Under the pieces are notes generated by a model. The model was not told where the DNA came from. It worked only from the letters and a program-made list of their open reading frames with translations, and did not search any database. A stretch of 64,000 nt of DNA from Halobacterium rubrum (lineage in GTDB: Archaea > Halobacteriota > Halobacteria > Halobacteriales > Halobacteriaceae): contig NZ_JAJQQZ010000001.1 in NCBI RefSeq assembly GCF_021729015.1, forward strand, positions 868,001 to 932,000, given 5' to 3'. The position numbers were made by a program, and so were the translations under genes. Positions within the stretch are counted from its first letter, which is position 1. The number at the start of each line of letters is the position of its first letter. Of this stretch, positions 45,316 through 54,322 are shown piece after piece.

Positions 45316-45992
45316 CCGGAAGGCCCGCGGGCGGGGACGCCGAGGGGGAGGCGTTCCCGTCGGTGCTGTCCACGGAGCGGCTGCGGCTGGAGCAGTGCTG
45401 CCGGGCGAACGTCTCCGTCGCCGAGTTCTACCGGGCGGCGTCGGACCGGAACCCCCACATCGAGGCGGTGACCGAACACCTCTCCTGGACGCCCCACGAG
45501 TCGCGGCGGGAGTCCCGGGAGACGCTCGCGCACTTCGAGGAGGCGTGGGCGGACGGCGAGATCGCGACGTACGCCATCCGGCCGAAGGACGCCGAGCCGA
45601 CCCCGGAGTCGCTGGCAGGGTCGCTCGTGGACACCGACGACGGCGTGCTCGCCGGGACGTGTGCGCTGACCTGCGACTGGGACGCTGACTGCGGGACGCT
45701 GGGGGTCTGGCTCCGCAAGGAGTACTGGGGCCGGGGGTACTCCGGGGAGCGAGCAGACGCGCTCCTGGCGCTCGCGTTCGACGAGCTCGGTTTCGGCGTC
45801 GTCGCAGTGTGTCACAATGCGGGCAACGACCCGTCCCGCAGCGCCATCGAGTCCTACGTCGACAGGCACAGCGGCCACCGCGAGGGGCTCCTGCGGCACT
45901 TCGCTGCCGCCCCCGACGGGAGCGGTGGCGTCGACCAGGTCAGATACACGATTTCGCGGGCGGAGTGGCGGGCCGCGAGCGGCCAGAAGTGA
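45312..45992 (+). CDS. GNAT acetyltransferase (RimJ/RimL type)
   Basis: 226 residues. It begins at a GTG overlapping the upstream stop. The start of the domain is STERLRLEQCCRANVSVAEF. Motif A reads LGVWLRKEYWGRGYSGERAD (the RGYSG loop). A central CALTCDWDAD strand is present. The RimJ/RimL layout suggests modification of ribosomal or other proteins, but the substrate is inferred only. In operon with the PPOX-like gene. Confidence 0.83.
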   Translation: MTGRPAGGDAEGEAFPSVLSTERLRLEQCCRANVSVAEFYRAASDRNPHIEAVTEHLSWTPHESRRESRETLAHFEEAWADGEIATYAIRPKDAEPTPESLAGSLVDTDDGVLAGTCALTCDWDADCGTLGVWLRKEYWGRGYSGERADALLALAFDELGFGVVAVCHNAGNDPSRSAIESYVDRHSGHREGLLRHFAAAPDGSGGVDQVRYTISRAEWRAASGQK

Positions 45993-46020
45993 CTTCCGGG
46001 TCGCCGGCGGACGAGCGGGT

Positions 46021-46602
46021 ATGGATTCAGTCGAGTCGACCTCCTCGTCGTCGCAGGGCGTGACCAGCGCGGTAGCTGGGGCCGCCGCCGGCGCCGTCGC
46101 CTACGTGGTCGGCTACCTCGTCACGTACCTCTGGCAGTCCGGGTCGGTCGAGGAGTCTCTCCAGGCGTACAACGCCATCGTCGACCTCCTCGGCGGCGAC
46201 CCGATTCCCGGCTGGCAGGCGGTCGGCTGGCTGTACTACAACGCACACAACGTCGCGTTCACGACGCCCGCGCTGGGCTCCGGTCGGGTCTCGCAGAACC
46301 TCGTCGCGGACGGGAACGCCCCGATGTTGCTGTACCTCGTTCCGGTCGTCGTCCTGCTCGCAGCCGGCTTCGTCGTGGCACGCGCCGGAGACGCCAGTGA
46401 CGCGGAAGGTGGCGTTCGGGCGGGCGCAGCGGTGACGCTTGGGTACGCCGTGCTCGCGGTCGTCGGGCTGTTCCTCTTCCGGTACAGCGTCGGCGACACC
46501 ACCGTCCACGTCGACTACGCGCTCGGCGTCCTCCTCGCTGGCGTCGTCTACCCCGCAGTCTTCGGCGGGCTCGGTGGCGTGCTCGGCGCCGTCACGCGCT
46601 AG
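46021..46602 (+). CDS. Haloarchaeal multi-pass membrane protein, unknown
   Basis: 193 residues with a Ser-rich start and four to five hydrophobic segments (AVAGAAAGAVAYVVGYLVTY, MLLYLVPVVVLLAAGFVVA, GYAVLAVVGLFLFRYSVG, ALGVLLAGVVYPAVFGGLG). A luminal or outer loop GWQAVGWLYYNAHNVAFTTP is conserved-looking. No named family that I can assign safely. Start ATG at 46021. Convergent with a GNAT gene with a four-base overlap. Confidence 0.65.
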   Translation: MDSVESTSSSSQGVTSAVAGAAAGAVAYVVGYLVTYLWQSGSVEESLQAYNAIVDLLGGDPIPGWQAVGWLYYNAHNVAFTTPALGSGRVSQNLVADGNAPMLLYLVPVVVLLAAGFVVARAGDASDAEGGVRAGAAVTLGYAVLAVVGLFLFRYSVGDTTVHVDYALGVLLAGVVYPAVFGGLGGVLGAVTR

Positions 46603-47093
46603 TCGAGGTCGCGGGCGACCATCTCGCCCCAGTGCTCGAAGCCGTACCGTTCGTAGAACGCCTGCGCACGGTCGTTCTCCCGGTCGACGTCCAGCACCAT
46701 CCGGTCCAGCGGGAGGTCCTGATCGTGAGCGACGGCCAGTGCGGCGTCCATCAGGTCGTCGCCGACGCCGTCGCCCCGGTGCTCGGGGCGCACGAAGATC
46801 TCGTTGAGCACGGCGGCGTCCCAGACGAACGACAGCGACTCGGGGAGCACGAAGACGTAGCCCGCGTGGCCGGATTCGTCTCCTCCTTCGGCGACCTGCA
46901 CGCAGCGCTCGTGCTCGTCGACGCAGCGCGCGACCCAGTCCAGCCAGCGCGACCGGTAGTCGTCGGTGAGCTTCGCCTCGTAGACCTCGTGTTTCTCGTC
47001 GCTGCCCGTGCCCTCGCCGAGCCCGGTTTCGAACCCCTGCTTGAGCGCCCAGAGGTCGTCTGCGTCCCGGGTGGCGTCGTACGGCCTGACCAT
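46599..47093 (-). CDS. GNAT acetyltransferase
   Basis: 164 residues beginning MVRPYDATRDADDLWALK. Acetyl-CoA motif A: LNEIFVRPEHRGDGVGDDLM (R-G-D-G-V-G). Then LDVDRENDRAQAFYERYGFE, the C-terminal motif B. It is a third acetyltransferase within 15 kb but not similar enough to the others to be a duplicate. Substrate unknown. Confidence 0.85.
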   Translation of the reverse strand: MVRPYDATRDADDLWALKQGFETGLGEGTGSDEKHEVYEAKLTDDYRSRWLDWVARCVDEHERCVQVAEGGDESGHAGYVFVLPESLSFVWDAAVLNEIFVRPEHRGDGVGDDLMDAALAVAHDQDLPLDRMVLDVDRENDRAQAFYERYGFEHWGEMVARDLD

Positions 47094-47117
47094 GCCCCGG
47101 GTTCCCGCCGGGCGGAG

Positions 47118-47744
47118 TTAGCGGTTGCCCTCGCGGAAGCGACCCCAGACAGCGACGGCGGCGGTGGCGACGACGACCAGTTGCATCCCCGACCTGACGA
47201 TGGGGAACAGCCGCTCGGCGTCCGCGGGGTCGTCGCCGCGCTCGACGTCGACGCCGGTCTCGTAGTGGACGGTCTCCGTGGTGCCGACGACGCTGTCCGC
47301 GTCCTCGCCGCCGAGTTCGACGAACGTCTGGACGACGCCCCGAGTGCTCGAGAGCTGGAGTTCGCCGTCGAACGCGTAGAACGTGTCGTGGACGGGGTAG
47401 AGGAGGTTCACGCCGTTCGTCATCAGGTCGGGGGCGATGCCGCCGAGCGCGAGCGCGACGACGCCGACGCCGGCGACGTGGGGGCCGGTGTCGCCGAACT
47501 GCCGCCGGAGCCAGCCGCCGTCTCGGCGGGCGTCCCACGCCACGAGCGCGCCGAGCGCCAGCGGCAGCAGAGCGGTGTGGAGGAGCGCGCGGTGGCCGCC
47601 GGGAATCCAGACGCCGAGAAACGTGTCGAGGTCCGGGAGCGCCGTGAACGCGCAGACGGCGCCCAGCGTCCGGGCGTCGAAGACCCGCAGCAGTGCCGTC
47701 GCCACGAGCGCGCCGAACGCGACGTGTACGACCGTCGAAGGCAT
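47118..47744 (-). CDS. Metal-dependent membrane hydrolase (YdjM/DUF457-like)
   Basis: 208 residues, four to five hydrophobic segments. The N-terminal motif MPSTVVHVAFGALVATALL carries the early His, and ALPDLDTF and GGHRALLHT hold the Asp/His metal ligands. A later APDLMTNGVNLLYPVHD follows. These are hallmarks of the DUF457/YdjM family. The ATG at 47742-47744 gives the canonical start. Confidence 0.8.
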   Translation of the reverse strand: MPSTVVHVAFGALVATALLRVFDARTLGAVCAFTALPDLDTFLGVWIPGGHRALLHTALLPLALGALVAWDARRDGGWLRRQFGDTGPHVAGVGVVALALGGIAPDLMTNGVNLLYPVHDTFYAFDGELQLSSTRGVVQTFVELGGEDADSVVGTTETVHYETGVDVERGDDPADAERLFPIVRSGMQLVVVATAAVAVWGRFREGNR

Positions 47745-47859
47745 ACGCCTGCTACTCGGAACCATCCCACAATGGGTCTTGCCCCGGCTTTCGGCGCCGC
47801 CGGTCGAGTCCCGCACCCTGTCGGTAGGTTTTTGCCGGGGTACTGGCCAAAACGGGGAC

Positions 47860-48567
47860 ATGGACGAGGACCCACGGGAGGGGCTCGCGGTGCGCATCGC
47901 CGGGGAGGTCACGCTCAGCGACGACCCCGGCGCGACGCTGCGGAAGTGGCGCACCGACTTCGACGTCTCCCAGACCGCGCTCGCCGAGGAACTCGACGTC
48001 TCCTCCTCCGTCGTCTCGGACTACGAGAGCGGGCGCCGGGAGAGCCCCGGCATCGCGCTCGTCAGCCGGCTCGTGAACGCTCTGCTGGACATCGACGAGC
48101 GCCGCGGCGGCACACACATCGGGCAGTTCGCCCGCGTGCTCTCGGCGGGCTTCGACAGCGACGTCGTCCTCGACCTCCGTGAGTACCCGACTGCGGTCGC
48201 GCTCGACGACCTCTACGACGCCGTCGACGCCACCGAGGTGGTGCGGGGCGACCGCGACACCGTCTCGGGCCACACCGTCATCGACTCCATCGAGGCCATC
48301 CGCCGGCTCTCGGGCGACGGCTTCTACCGGCTGTACGGCCAGTCCACCAGCCGCGTGCTCGGGTTCACGAACGTCTCCCGCGGTGAGAGCCCGCTGGTCG
48401 CGATGCGTGTCGTCGACCCGACGCCGAGCGCAGTGCTCCTCCACGGCCTCTCGCCCGACGAGCTCTGGGAGCACGCCCCCGCCCTCGCCAAGCGCGACGG
48501 CTTCTCGCTGGCGGTCACGGAGATGCCCGTCGAGGAGATGCTCGCGTCGCTCCGCCAGCACGCCTGA
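47860..48567 (+). CDS. Helix-turn-helix transcriptional regulator
   Basis: 235 residues. A lambda-repressor-like HTH covers residues 25-80: KWRTDFDVSQTALAEELDVS, SSVVSDYESGRRESPGI. The rest (100-235) is an alpha/beta sensor region with TVIDSIEAIRRLSGDGFYRL and VLGFTNVSRGESPLVAMRVV, typical of archaeal MJ0621/MTH-type XRE regulators. Ligand and targets unknown. GTTTTTGCC at 47828-47836 is a TATA candidate about 28 bases before the ATG, so the gene is near leaderless. Confidence 0.85.
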   Translation: MDEDPREGLAVRIAGEVTLSDDPGATLRKWRTDFDVSQTALAEELDVSSSVVSDYESGRRESPGIALVSRLVNALLDIDERRGGTHIGQFARVLSAGFDSDVVLDLREYPTAVALDDLYDAVDATEVVRGDRDTVSGHTVIDSIEAIRRLSGDGFYRLYGQSTSRVLGFTNVSRGESPLVAMRVVDPTPSAVLLHGLSPDELWEHAPALAKRDGFSLAVTEMPVEEMLASLRQHA

Positions 48568-48606
48568 AGAAATCTCGGCTTTCCTACAAAAACTGGCTTT
48601 CGAGAG

Positions 48607-48616
48607 CGCTTATTGT
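48607..48616 (+). promoter_or_regulatory. TATA box of the broken FMN reductase gene
   Basis: GCTTATTGTC, about 33 bases before the ATG at 48645. It shows that the decayed gene still has a promoter-like sequence. Confidence 0.4.
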
Positions 48617-48644
48617 CGTTTCGGTCGTATCGAATACCACCGAG

Positions 48645-48981
48645 ATGGCCTCCAGCACACACGTCGTCGCCGTCTGTGGCAGCCTCAGCGACGACTCCGG
48701 CACCCGCATCGCCCTCCAGACCGCCCTCGACGCCGCCAGCACCGACCTCGTCGACCTCCGCGAGTTCGAGTTGCCGCCGCGGGACGGCGACGACCGCGAC
48801 GCCGGCGACGCTCCAGAGCTCCGGGTCGACGTTCGCGGACGGCGCGTTCGCCGAGGACGACCTCGAAGAACGGACCCGTCGGCTCGGCGAGCAGGCAGTT
48901 GCGTACGCCGGCGTCGAACAGTACCCCGACCTCGCCGCGCCCGCCGGCGACGACCAGCCGGTCGCCGCCACGCAGAACTGA
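48645..48981 (+). pseudogene. NADPH-dependent FMN reductase remnant with internal deletion
   Basis: The first about 60 codons read well as a flavodoxin-like reductase N-terminus (HVVAVCGSLSDDSGTRIALQ ... DLVDLREFELPPRDGDDRDA). After about 48825 the frame becomes nonsense. A different frame then supplies the expected C-terminus (STFADGAFAEDDLEERTRRL, then GEQAVAYAGVEQYP) up to a stop at 48979-48981. The middle portion (flavin-binding and active loops, about 80-90 residues in family members) is missing. So this is a gene broken by a deletion that shifted the frame. Confidence 0.75.
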
Positions 48982-49032
48982 CGCTCCCCGCCCACCCGAA
49001 CCGTTAGGTAGACACCCGCCCTGCAGCCGTCC

Positions 49033-49218
49033 ATGCGCGTACTCCTCTCGATTCTCGCTGGCGTCGTGACGTTCCTCGCCGTCGCCGTCGCGGTCACGTC
49101 ACTGCTCCGGGACGTCGTCTGGCCGTCCGTGTTCGTCGGCGTCCCCGCCGGCGTGCTCGCGGGCGTTGCCGTCGCAATCGGGACGGGCGTGTACCTGAGC
49201 CGTCGAGAACAGCAGTAG
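49033..49218 (+). CDS. Small two-helix membrane protein
   Basis: 61 residues: MRVLLSILAGVVTFLAVAVAV and SVFVGVPAGVLAGVAVAIGT, then YLSRREQQ. Two hydrophobic hairpin helices joined by LLRDVVWP. No family I can name. ATG at 49033. It is convergent with the HMG-CoA synthase gene. Confidence 0.6.
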   Translation: MRVLLSILAGVVTFLAVAVAVTSLLRDVVWPSVFVGVPAGVLAGVAVAIGTGVYLSRREQQ

Positions 49219-49239
49219 CAGCAGCGGCGACGAGAGGGA

Positions 49240-50577
49240 TTACTCGACGTACGTGTACTTGCGCTCGTTCATCGGGCCCCAGCCGTCGAAGACGAACTCG
49301 CTGTCGGGCTGCGTGAACGGCTCCAGTTCCACGCTCTTCTCGTGGTTGTGGCGGTCGTGGACCTGCTCGTACTCGTCGAAGCTGAGGTCGTAGCGCGCGT
49401 CGATGTGTTCGTCGACGTTCGACGCCGCGACGGCCTCACTGAAGCCGTCCTGAACGGTCTCCGCGTGAATTTCGGCCTGCGCACCGGAGCCGTACGACGC
49501 CAGGAGCAGTCGCTGGCCCGCGAGGTCGATGCCGTTCTCCGCGGCGTGCTTGAGTGCGCTGAACCGCGCGAGGTGCACCGAGCCCGTGTACCAGTTCCCG
49601 ACCTGACTGGAGATCGAGAGCGTCGGCTCGATGGTCCCGTCGTACCACTCGCGGTACGCGTCCGTGTCCGTCAGCCCGTCGACGTACTCGCTGATGGCGT
49701 CGTCGAACGCGTCCTTGGAGTCGAAGTCCTCGCGGCGGGGCTGGCGGCCGATTTCCCCGGCGAGCTCGTCCTCGACGTCGGTACCGCGAATCATGTGCCG
49801 GTAGCCCAGCACGGCCGCCTTCCGGACCATCCCGGGGAACGGCGTGTGGAACGGGATGTACGCGTAGTCGTCGGGGTGGGAGGCGCCCGCCGCGCGCTCG
49901 AAGTCCTGGAGGGCTTCCCGCATCCGCGCGAGATAGACCTGCATCGAGCGCTTCCCGTCGACGCTCGGGAACTGCTGGTTGGGCTTCAGGAAGTCCGTCT
50001 CGTCGGCGGAGCCGTAGCCCTGCTCCGTGGACAGCTCGACGATGTCCGGGTCCTCCGTGATCCACATCGCGACGGCGCCAGCGCCCTGCGTCGCCTCGCC
50101 GGAGGAGTCACGGGCGTACAGCGCCGTGTCGGTCGCCACCACGAGCGCGCCCCGGCCCCGGTTCCGGCCCGCGAGGATCCAGTTCACGGCGTCGTCGAGG
50201 CTCTGGGTCCCCGCGATGCACGCGAACTTCCGCTCGCCCTTGTTCGCGTGGTGGAAGTCGCCGTCGTACACCTGCTCGAGGCAGCCGGCGATGTACGTCG
50301 AGACGGGCTTGGAGTTGTCGAACGCGGACTCCGTCGCCACGTCGATGCGGCCGACGTCGTCGGGTTCGAGGCCCTTGCGCTCCATCAGCCGGTGGGCGGC
50401 GTTCGCGCCCATGGTCACGATGTCCTCGTAGGCGTCCGGGAACGACGACGCGTGCAGCCCCAGCCCCTTCGTGTACTTCTCGGGGTCGTCGCCCATCTCC
50501 GGCGCGAACGTCTCCCCGAGGTCGAGTTTCAGCTTCCCCGTCCAGATCTCCATCGCATCGATGCCGACGCTTGTCAT
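49240..50577 (-). CDS. hmgB: Hydroxymethylglutaryl-CoA synthase
   Basis: 445 residues. It condenses acetyl-CoA with acetoacetyl-CoA for the mevalonate route that feeds archaeal lipids. Catalytic Cys120 is in GERKFACIAGTQSLDDAV; Glu83 in VATESAFDNSK and His244 in IPFHTPFPGMV complete the triad. The C-terminal half carries SQVGNWYTGSVHLARF. It fits the eukaryote-like HMGCS of haloarchaea (long form), not the short MvaS of many archaea. CATAAGCC about 27 bases upstream of the ATG implies a leaderless mRNA. Confidence 0.95.
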   Translation of the reverse strand: MTSVGIDAMEIWTGKLKLDLGETFAPEMGDDPEKYTKGLGLHASSFPDAYEDIVTMGANAAHRLMERKGLEPDDVGRIDVATESAFDNSKPVSTYIAGCLEQVYDGDFHHANKGERKFACIAGTQSLDDAVNWILAGRNRGRGALVVATDTALYARDSSGEATQGAGAVAMWITEDPDIVELSTEQGYGSADETDFLKPNQQFPSVDGKRSMQVYLARMREALQDFERAAGASHPDDYAYIPFHTPFPGMVRKAAVLGYRHMIRGTDVEDELAGEIGRQPRREDFDSKDAFDDAISEYVDGLTDTDAYREWYDGTIEPTLSISSQVGNWYTGSVHLARFSALKHAAENGIDLAGQRLLLASYGSGAQAEIHAETVQDGFSEAVAASNVDEHIDARYDLSFDEYEQVHDRHNHEKSVELEPFTQPDSEFVFDGWGPMNERKYTYVE

Positions 50578-50666
50578 GGCTGGACGTACTCAGGAGGGGC
50601 TTATGGGCTTGTCGATAGGTGTTTCGACGATAGTCGAAAAATTTCGCAGCGGGGCCTCCCCACCAT

Positions 50667-52691
50667 TCAGAGCTGGACAGTCTGCGTCTCCGTGTCCGTG
50701 TTCCCTGCGTCGTCTGTCACGACGATTGTAACCTCGTACTCCTCCTTGTTGTTCCCCTTGTAAGTTGTCGTTCCTGACGCCGACCCACCGCTGACTGCGG
50801 TGGTCTGTGTGTTCGAGTCGCCGCTGTCCAGTGAGTCGAACTGCACCTCGACCGAGGAGAGGTCGCCGTCCGGGTCCGAAACCGACCAGTCGGCGTCTAT
50901 ATCGTTGCCGTTCCCCTCAGACGCCGCGAACGAATCGACTGCCGGTGGTGATTGCCCACCGCCACCGCCCCCGTTCTCTGCCGCTGGGTGCGCGTACACG
51001 AGGAACTCGCTGGTCTCCCGGACACCGTCACGTTCGTACGCAACCACCACGCGGAAGTCCTCATTTGTGACGTTCACCTCGGTGGGGAAGTCCGACGTGA
51101 CGCCTGCATAGAACTCCGCGAACGACACTCGCGCCGTGCCGTTCGGAGACAGCGACACCGTCCCAGACGCATTCACTTCCGTGGTCGTGAACGAACCGGA
51201 ACCGGTGTCATAGACGGTCTCGGTTCGGTTCTGGGCCAGCGACAGCGTCAGCCCCCTCGTCCCTACGTACGTGTACTCGTCATCCACGAGGGGCACGTCT
51301 ACGGTCTCGTTCTGCCCGGTCGGTGACACGGCGAATTCGCTACTTCCGTAGTCGTACCCGGGAGCTTTGTCCGACAGTCCGTCGATTGCGTCGCTCTCGG
51401 GGAGCACCGTCACGTCCGTTATCGTGACGTTGCTGCTGTACTGGTTCGAGACGTTGAAGTACACGCCACCAGGAACACTATCGTCGTCCTCGCCGTCGAA
51501 CGCTGTTCCGTTACCAACGAGAACGAGCGACCCGCCACTGCCGTTCCCGACTGCCGGCGTGCTCGTCTCACCGACCGTCGCGTTCACCGTCCGCTGTGCC
51601 TCGCTGCCGGTCGCGTCGACGAGTTCGAACTGGACTGGGGTCTCAGTGGGATTACCGTTCACCTCGAACGTCACACGCCCGTCCTCGTTCGTCGTCCTGT
51701 TCCCGTCCTCGTCCTCGAAGACGTCCGAGCGGTTCGCAGTCACTAACTCCCCCGACTCTGGGTTGTTGTACTCGTCGCGCGCTTCGACGGTGACGCTGTC
51801 GTCGTCGCTCTCGACGAGCGTGAGGTAGTACGGGGCCGGGTTCGTCGCGCCGCTGCCGACGCCGACTTTCGCGGTCCGCAGCGTGAACGGGCCACTCCAG
51901 TCGATAGATAGCGTCACTCGGTCCGTCCCGTTCTGGGCGACGGTGACGTTCGGATTGTCGCCCAGGCTCGTGCTGTTCCGCAGGACACCGGCGTCGACGA
52001 CCGTCGGAATCGTGACGTTCACCGGCTCGGTCGAATCGTCGGGCTGGACCTGCACGCGGTTTGCCGGCGCGCTCAACGCCGTCGGGTCGACGGCCACCGA
52101 GGACGACCGCGACGTGCTCAGCGAGCCGTTCAGCGCGACCAGCGAGACAGTTCTGGTCTGCTCGTCGACGACTAGTTGTTCGGTCAGCGGGACGGAGGTG
52201 TTCTGGTCCGGGTAGTAGTTCGAGAGCAGCGACGCCTCGTAGCGCAGCCGGGGCGCGTCCCGGTACTCGTTGTACCCCGGAACGTAGGAGAGTGACTTCG
52301 TCGGTTTGGCCCACGAGCCGTTCAGATAGTCACGGGTCTCGTCGTTGGTCGCGTTGACGTTCGACACCGTGACGTTCGGGTCGTCGTAGGTGTTCGTCCT
52401 GAGTGTACCCGCGGCTGGCGGCGGATTCACGAGGAAGACGCGGTTCGGGTACTCGGTACCCAGCGAGACGGTCGCCGGCCGGCCGTCGCCGGTCGTGGCC
52501 GTCGACACGAGCGCGTTCCGCACGTCGACCAGCTGCCCCTGGACCTGCTGGCTGTGGCGGTACTCGACGTCGCTGTTCTCGGCGGGGACGACAGACGCCT
52601 GGTAGACCGAGAGCGCGATGATGATGGTGGCGAACAGTAACACTGCCCCCACCTGCACCGTCACTCCGCGGGTGTCGTCCCTGAATCGCAC
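50667..52691 (-). CDS. Pilin-like secreted glycoprotein
   Basis: 674 residues starting at a GTG. The N-terminus carries a class III (type IV pilin-like) signal: MRFRDDTRGVTVQVG followed by AVLLFATIIIALSVYQASV. The rest is extracellular and Ser/Thr/Asn-rich, with about twenty N-x-S/T sequons (NVTVSNVNATNDE, NGSLSTSRSSS). A C-terminal Ig-like region follows GGGGGG (VDSFAASEGNGNDIDADWSV). No C-terminal anchor is seen. It may be a surface pilus-associated or adhesin-like protein. GTTTATACAG on the minus strand at 52716-52725 is the likely TATA, so the mRNA is leaderless. Confidence 0.72.
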   Translation of the reverse strand: MRFRDDTRGVTVQVGAVLLFATIIIALSVYQASVVPAENSDVEYRHSQQVQGQLVDVRNALVSTATTGDGRPATVSLGTEYPNRVFLVNPPPAAGTLRTNTYDDPNVTVSNVNATNDETRDYLNGSWAKPTKSLSYVPGYNEYRDAPRLRYEASLLSNYYPDQNTSVPLTEQLVVDEQTRTVSLVALNGSLSTSRSSSVAVDPTALSAPANRVQVQPDDSTEPVNVTIPTVVDAGVLRNSTSLGDNPNVTVAQNGTDRVTLSIDWSGPFTLRTAKVGVGSGATNPAPYYLTLVESDDDSVTVEARDEYNNPESGELVTANRSDVFEDEDGNRTTNEDGRVTFEVNGNPTETPVQFELVDATGSEAQRTVNATVGETSTPAVGNGSGGSLVLVGNGTAFDGEDDDSVPGGVYFNVSNQYSSNVTITDVTVLPESDAIDGLSDKAPGYDYGSSEFAVSPTGQNETVDVPLVDDEYTYVGTRGLTLSLAQNRTETVYDTGSGSFTTTEVNASGTVSLSPNGTARVSFAEFYAGVTSDFPTEVNVTNEDFRVVVAYERDGVRETSEFLVYAHPAAENGGGGGGQSPPAVDSFAASEGNGNDIDADWSVSDPDGDLSSVEVQFDSLDSGDSNTQTTAVSGGSASGTTTYKGNNKEEYEVTIVVTDDAGNTDTETQTVQL

Positions 52692-52715
52692 GGTTGGGTG
52701 AAGTCGGGAGGCGAA

Positions 52716-52725
52716 CTGTATAAAC
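52716..52725 (-). promoter_or_regulatory. TATA box of the pilin-like gene
   Basis: GTTTATACAG on the minus strand, centred about 29 bases before the GTG at 52691. It supports the GTG start. Confidence 0.5.
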
Positions 52726-52740
52726 GCGGCGGCTACCGGC

Positions 52741-53319
52741 TCAGTCGTCGTCCTCGATGACTTCCGGGTCCGACAGCGCGCTCTGGAGGCTGTCGAGGCC
52801 GTTCACCCACTCGGTGACGAGGCCGTACTCGACGTCCTCCAGCAGCTCCATGTCGAGCTCTTCGTCGTCCACGACCCGGGTGCCGGCGGCGGCGACCAGG
52901 CCGAGCGCGCGGTCGAGGTCCTCGCCGGTTTCGGCCTCGACGGCCGCCTGCACGTACTCCTCGACGGACGCCTCGTCGGCGACGCCGTCTGCGACGTACT
53001 GTTCGGCGCTGTAGAAGACCGCGACGAGGCTCGTCTGGACGCCGTCGACCAGCATCAGCTTGTCTTCGTCGTCGAACGCGGGCTCCGCGAGCACGACCTC
53101 ACGGATGTCCGCGAGCTCGTCCATCGTCTCCTCCTGTTCGAGCTCGTCGTCCTCGAACGCCTTCAGAATCTTCGCGACGGCGATAGCGACGTCGTCTTGG
53201 AGGTTCAACAGCAGCCGCGCGGAGTCCTCGTCCTCGGGGTCGAGGTCCTCCTCGCGGAGGCGGTCGAGCCAGTTCTGCCATCGTTCTTCGGAGTAGAACT
53301 CCTCTTCGGGGGCGCTCAT
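52741..53319 (-). CDS. DUF2150 family protein
   Basis: 192 residues, very acidic, all-helical. It begins MSAPEEEFYSEERWQNWLDR and contains DPEDEDSARLLLNLQDDVAI, a block I recognise as DUF2150. The family is haloarchaeal with no known activity. The start at 53319 opens the conserved region; the upstream extension is non-coding. It is followed downstream (52741) by the pilin-like gene's promoter. Confidence 0.85.
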   Translation of the reverse strand: MSAPEEEFYSEERWQNWLDRLREEDLDPEDEDSARLLLNLQDDVAIAVAKILKAFEDDELEQEETMDELADIREVVLAEPAFDDEDKLMLVDGVQTSLVAVFYSAEQYVADGVADEASVEEYVQAAVEAETGEDLDRALGLVAAAGTRVVDDEELDMELLEDVEYGLVTEWVNGLDSLQSALSDPEVIEDDD

Positions 53320-53425
53320 ACCCGAACGGGCGGCCGCGCGAGACAAAGGCCTTTCCTTCAGCGGAGCACTGCCCGACCGGGCCGACGAAGCGTGGAACGG
53401 GCGCAAGAGAACTTCTGGCGGCCGT

Positions 53426-54268
53426 TCAGTCCATCGTCGCCTCGGTATCGACGCCGTACACCGCCTGCGGTGTCTCGACGTGCGCGCGCCGGACCGCGTC
53501 CTCGTGGCCGTCCTCGAGCAGCCAGCGCACACGCCGCGGGACGGTCTTCGGGCCCATGACGGCGCCCGGGCGGTCCGCGTCGTCGACGAAGTCCGTCTCC
53601 ATCAGGAACGGCTCGCCGGACTCGACGGCGTCCCGGAGATACTCCTTCTCGCACATCACGCTGGGCGTGCAGCCGGCGAGCCGACCGCTCGCGTAGTGTT
53701 TCACCACGCGTTCGGGCGCGAGCCCGGCGTTCTCGGCCCACTCGCCGACCTCGGTCAGGTCCTCGGTGGCCTCGGTGTGCAGCTGCAGCGAGACGCCCAC
53801 TTCTGCTGCGCGCTCGCAGGCGTGTCGAATCACGGCGTTCGACGCGTCCCAGACGGCGTCGCTGACGTCGTAGTGCGGCCGGCCGGACTTCAGCGCGACC
53901 GCGCGGCCCTCGCTGGCCACGTCCGCTGCTTCGTCGATGCCGGCGCACATCAGGTCGCGGGCCGCTTCGGGGGAGAAGCCGCGCTCGTCGACCAGCCGGG
54001 ACACGAGACCGGGGTGGACGCCGAGCACGGGCCAAGCCTCGCCGTCCAGAATCTCCCGGGCCGCCTCGACGAGCCGCACCGTCTCCTCGAACACCGGCCG
54101 GAAGTCGTCGCCGGTGTCGGGTTCGACGCCGAGGTGCCAGGAGGGCTTGTTCACGACGAGCAGGTGCGTGCCGCCCGCCCGCGAGAACTCCCGGACGGCG
54201 TCCAGCCCCTGGTTCTCGGCGTCGAGGTGGAGGTGGTCGTCGAGCACCGGCTGATCGAACTCGGTCAT
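53426..54268 (-). CDS. TatD-related metal-dependent hydrolase
   Basis: 280 residues, amidohydrolase-type barrel. Metal ligands are in the early LDDHLHLDAENQG (HxH), VLGVHPGLVSR, and LQLHTEATED, with Asp in METDFVDD. This is the archaeal TatD-like group (as in COG1099), possibly a deoxyribonuclease, but enzymatic assays would be needed. ATG at 54266-54268. Neighbour of a NYN-domain gene, another predicted nuclease. Confidence 0.85.
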   Translation of the reverse strand: MTEFDQPVLDDHLHLDAENQGLDAVREFSRAGGTHLLVVNKPSWHLGVEPDTGDDFRPVFEETVRLVEAAREILDGEAWPVLGVHPGLVSRLVDERGFSPEAARDLMCAGIDEAADVASEGRAVALKSGRPHYDVSDAVWDASNAVIRHACERAAEVGVSLQLHTEATEDLTEVGEWAENAGLAPERVVKHYASGRLAGCTPSVMCEKEYLRDAVESGEPFLMETDFVDDADRPGAVMGPKTVPRRVRWLLEDGHEDAVRRAHVETPQAVYGVDTEATMD

Positions 54269-54322
54269 GGACTCGGATTCGCCCTCGCCGCCCGAAAGCC
54301 TGTTCGTCCGTGCCGGTGCGCG

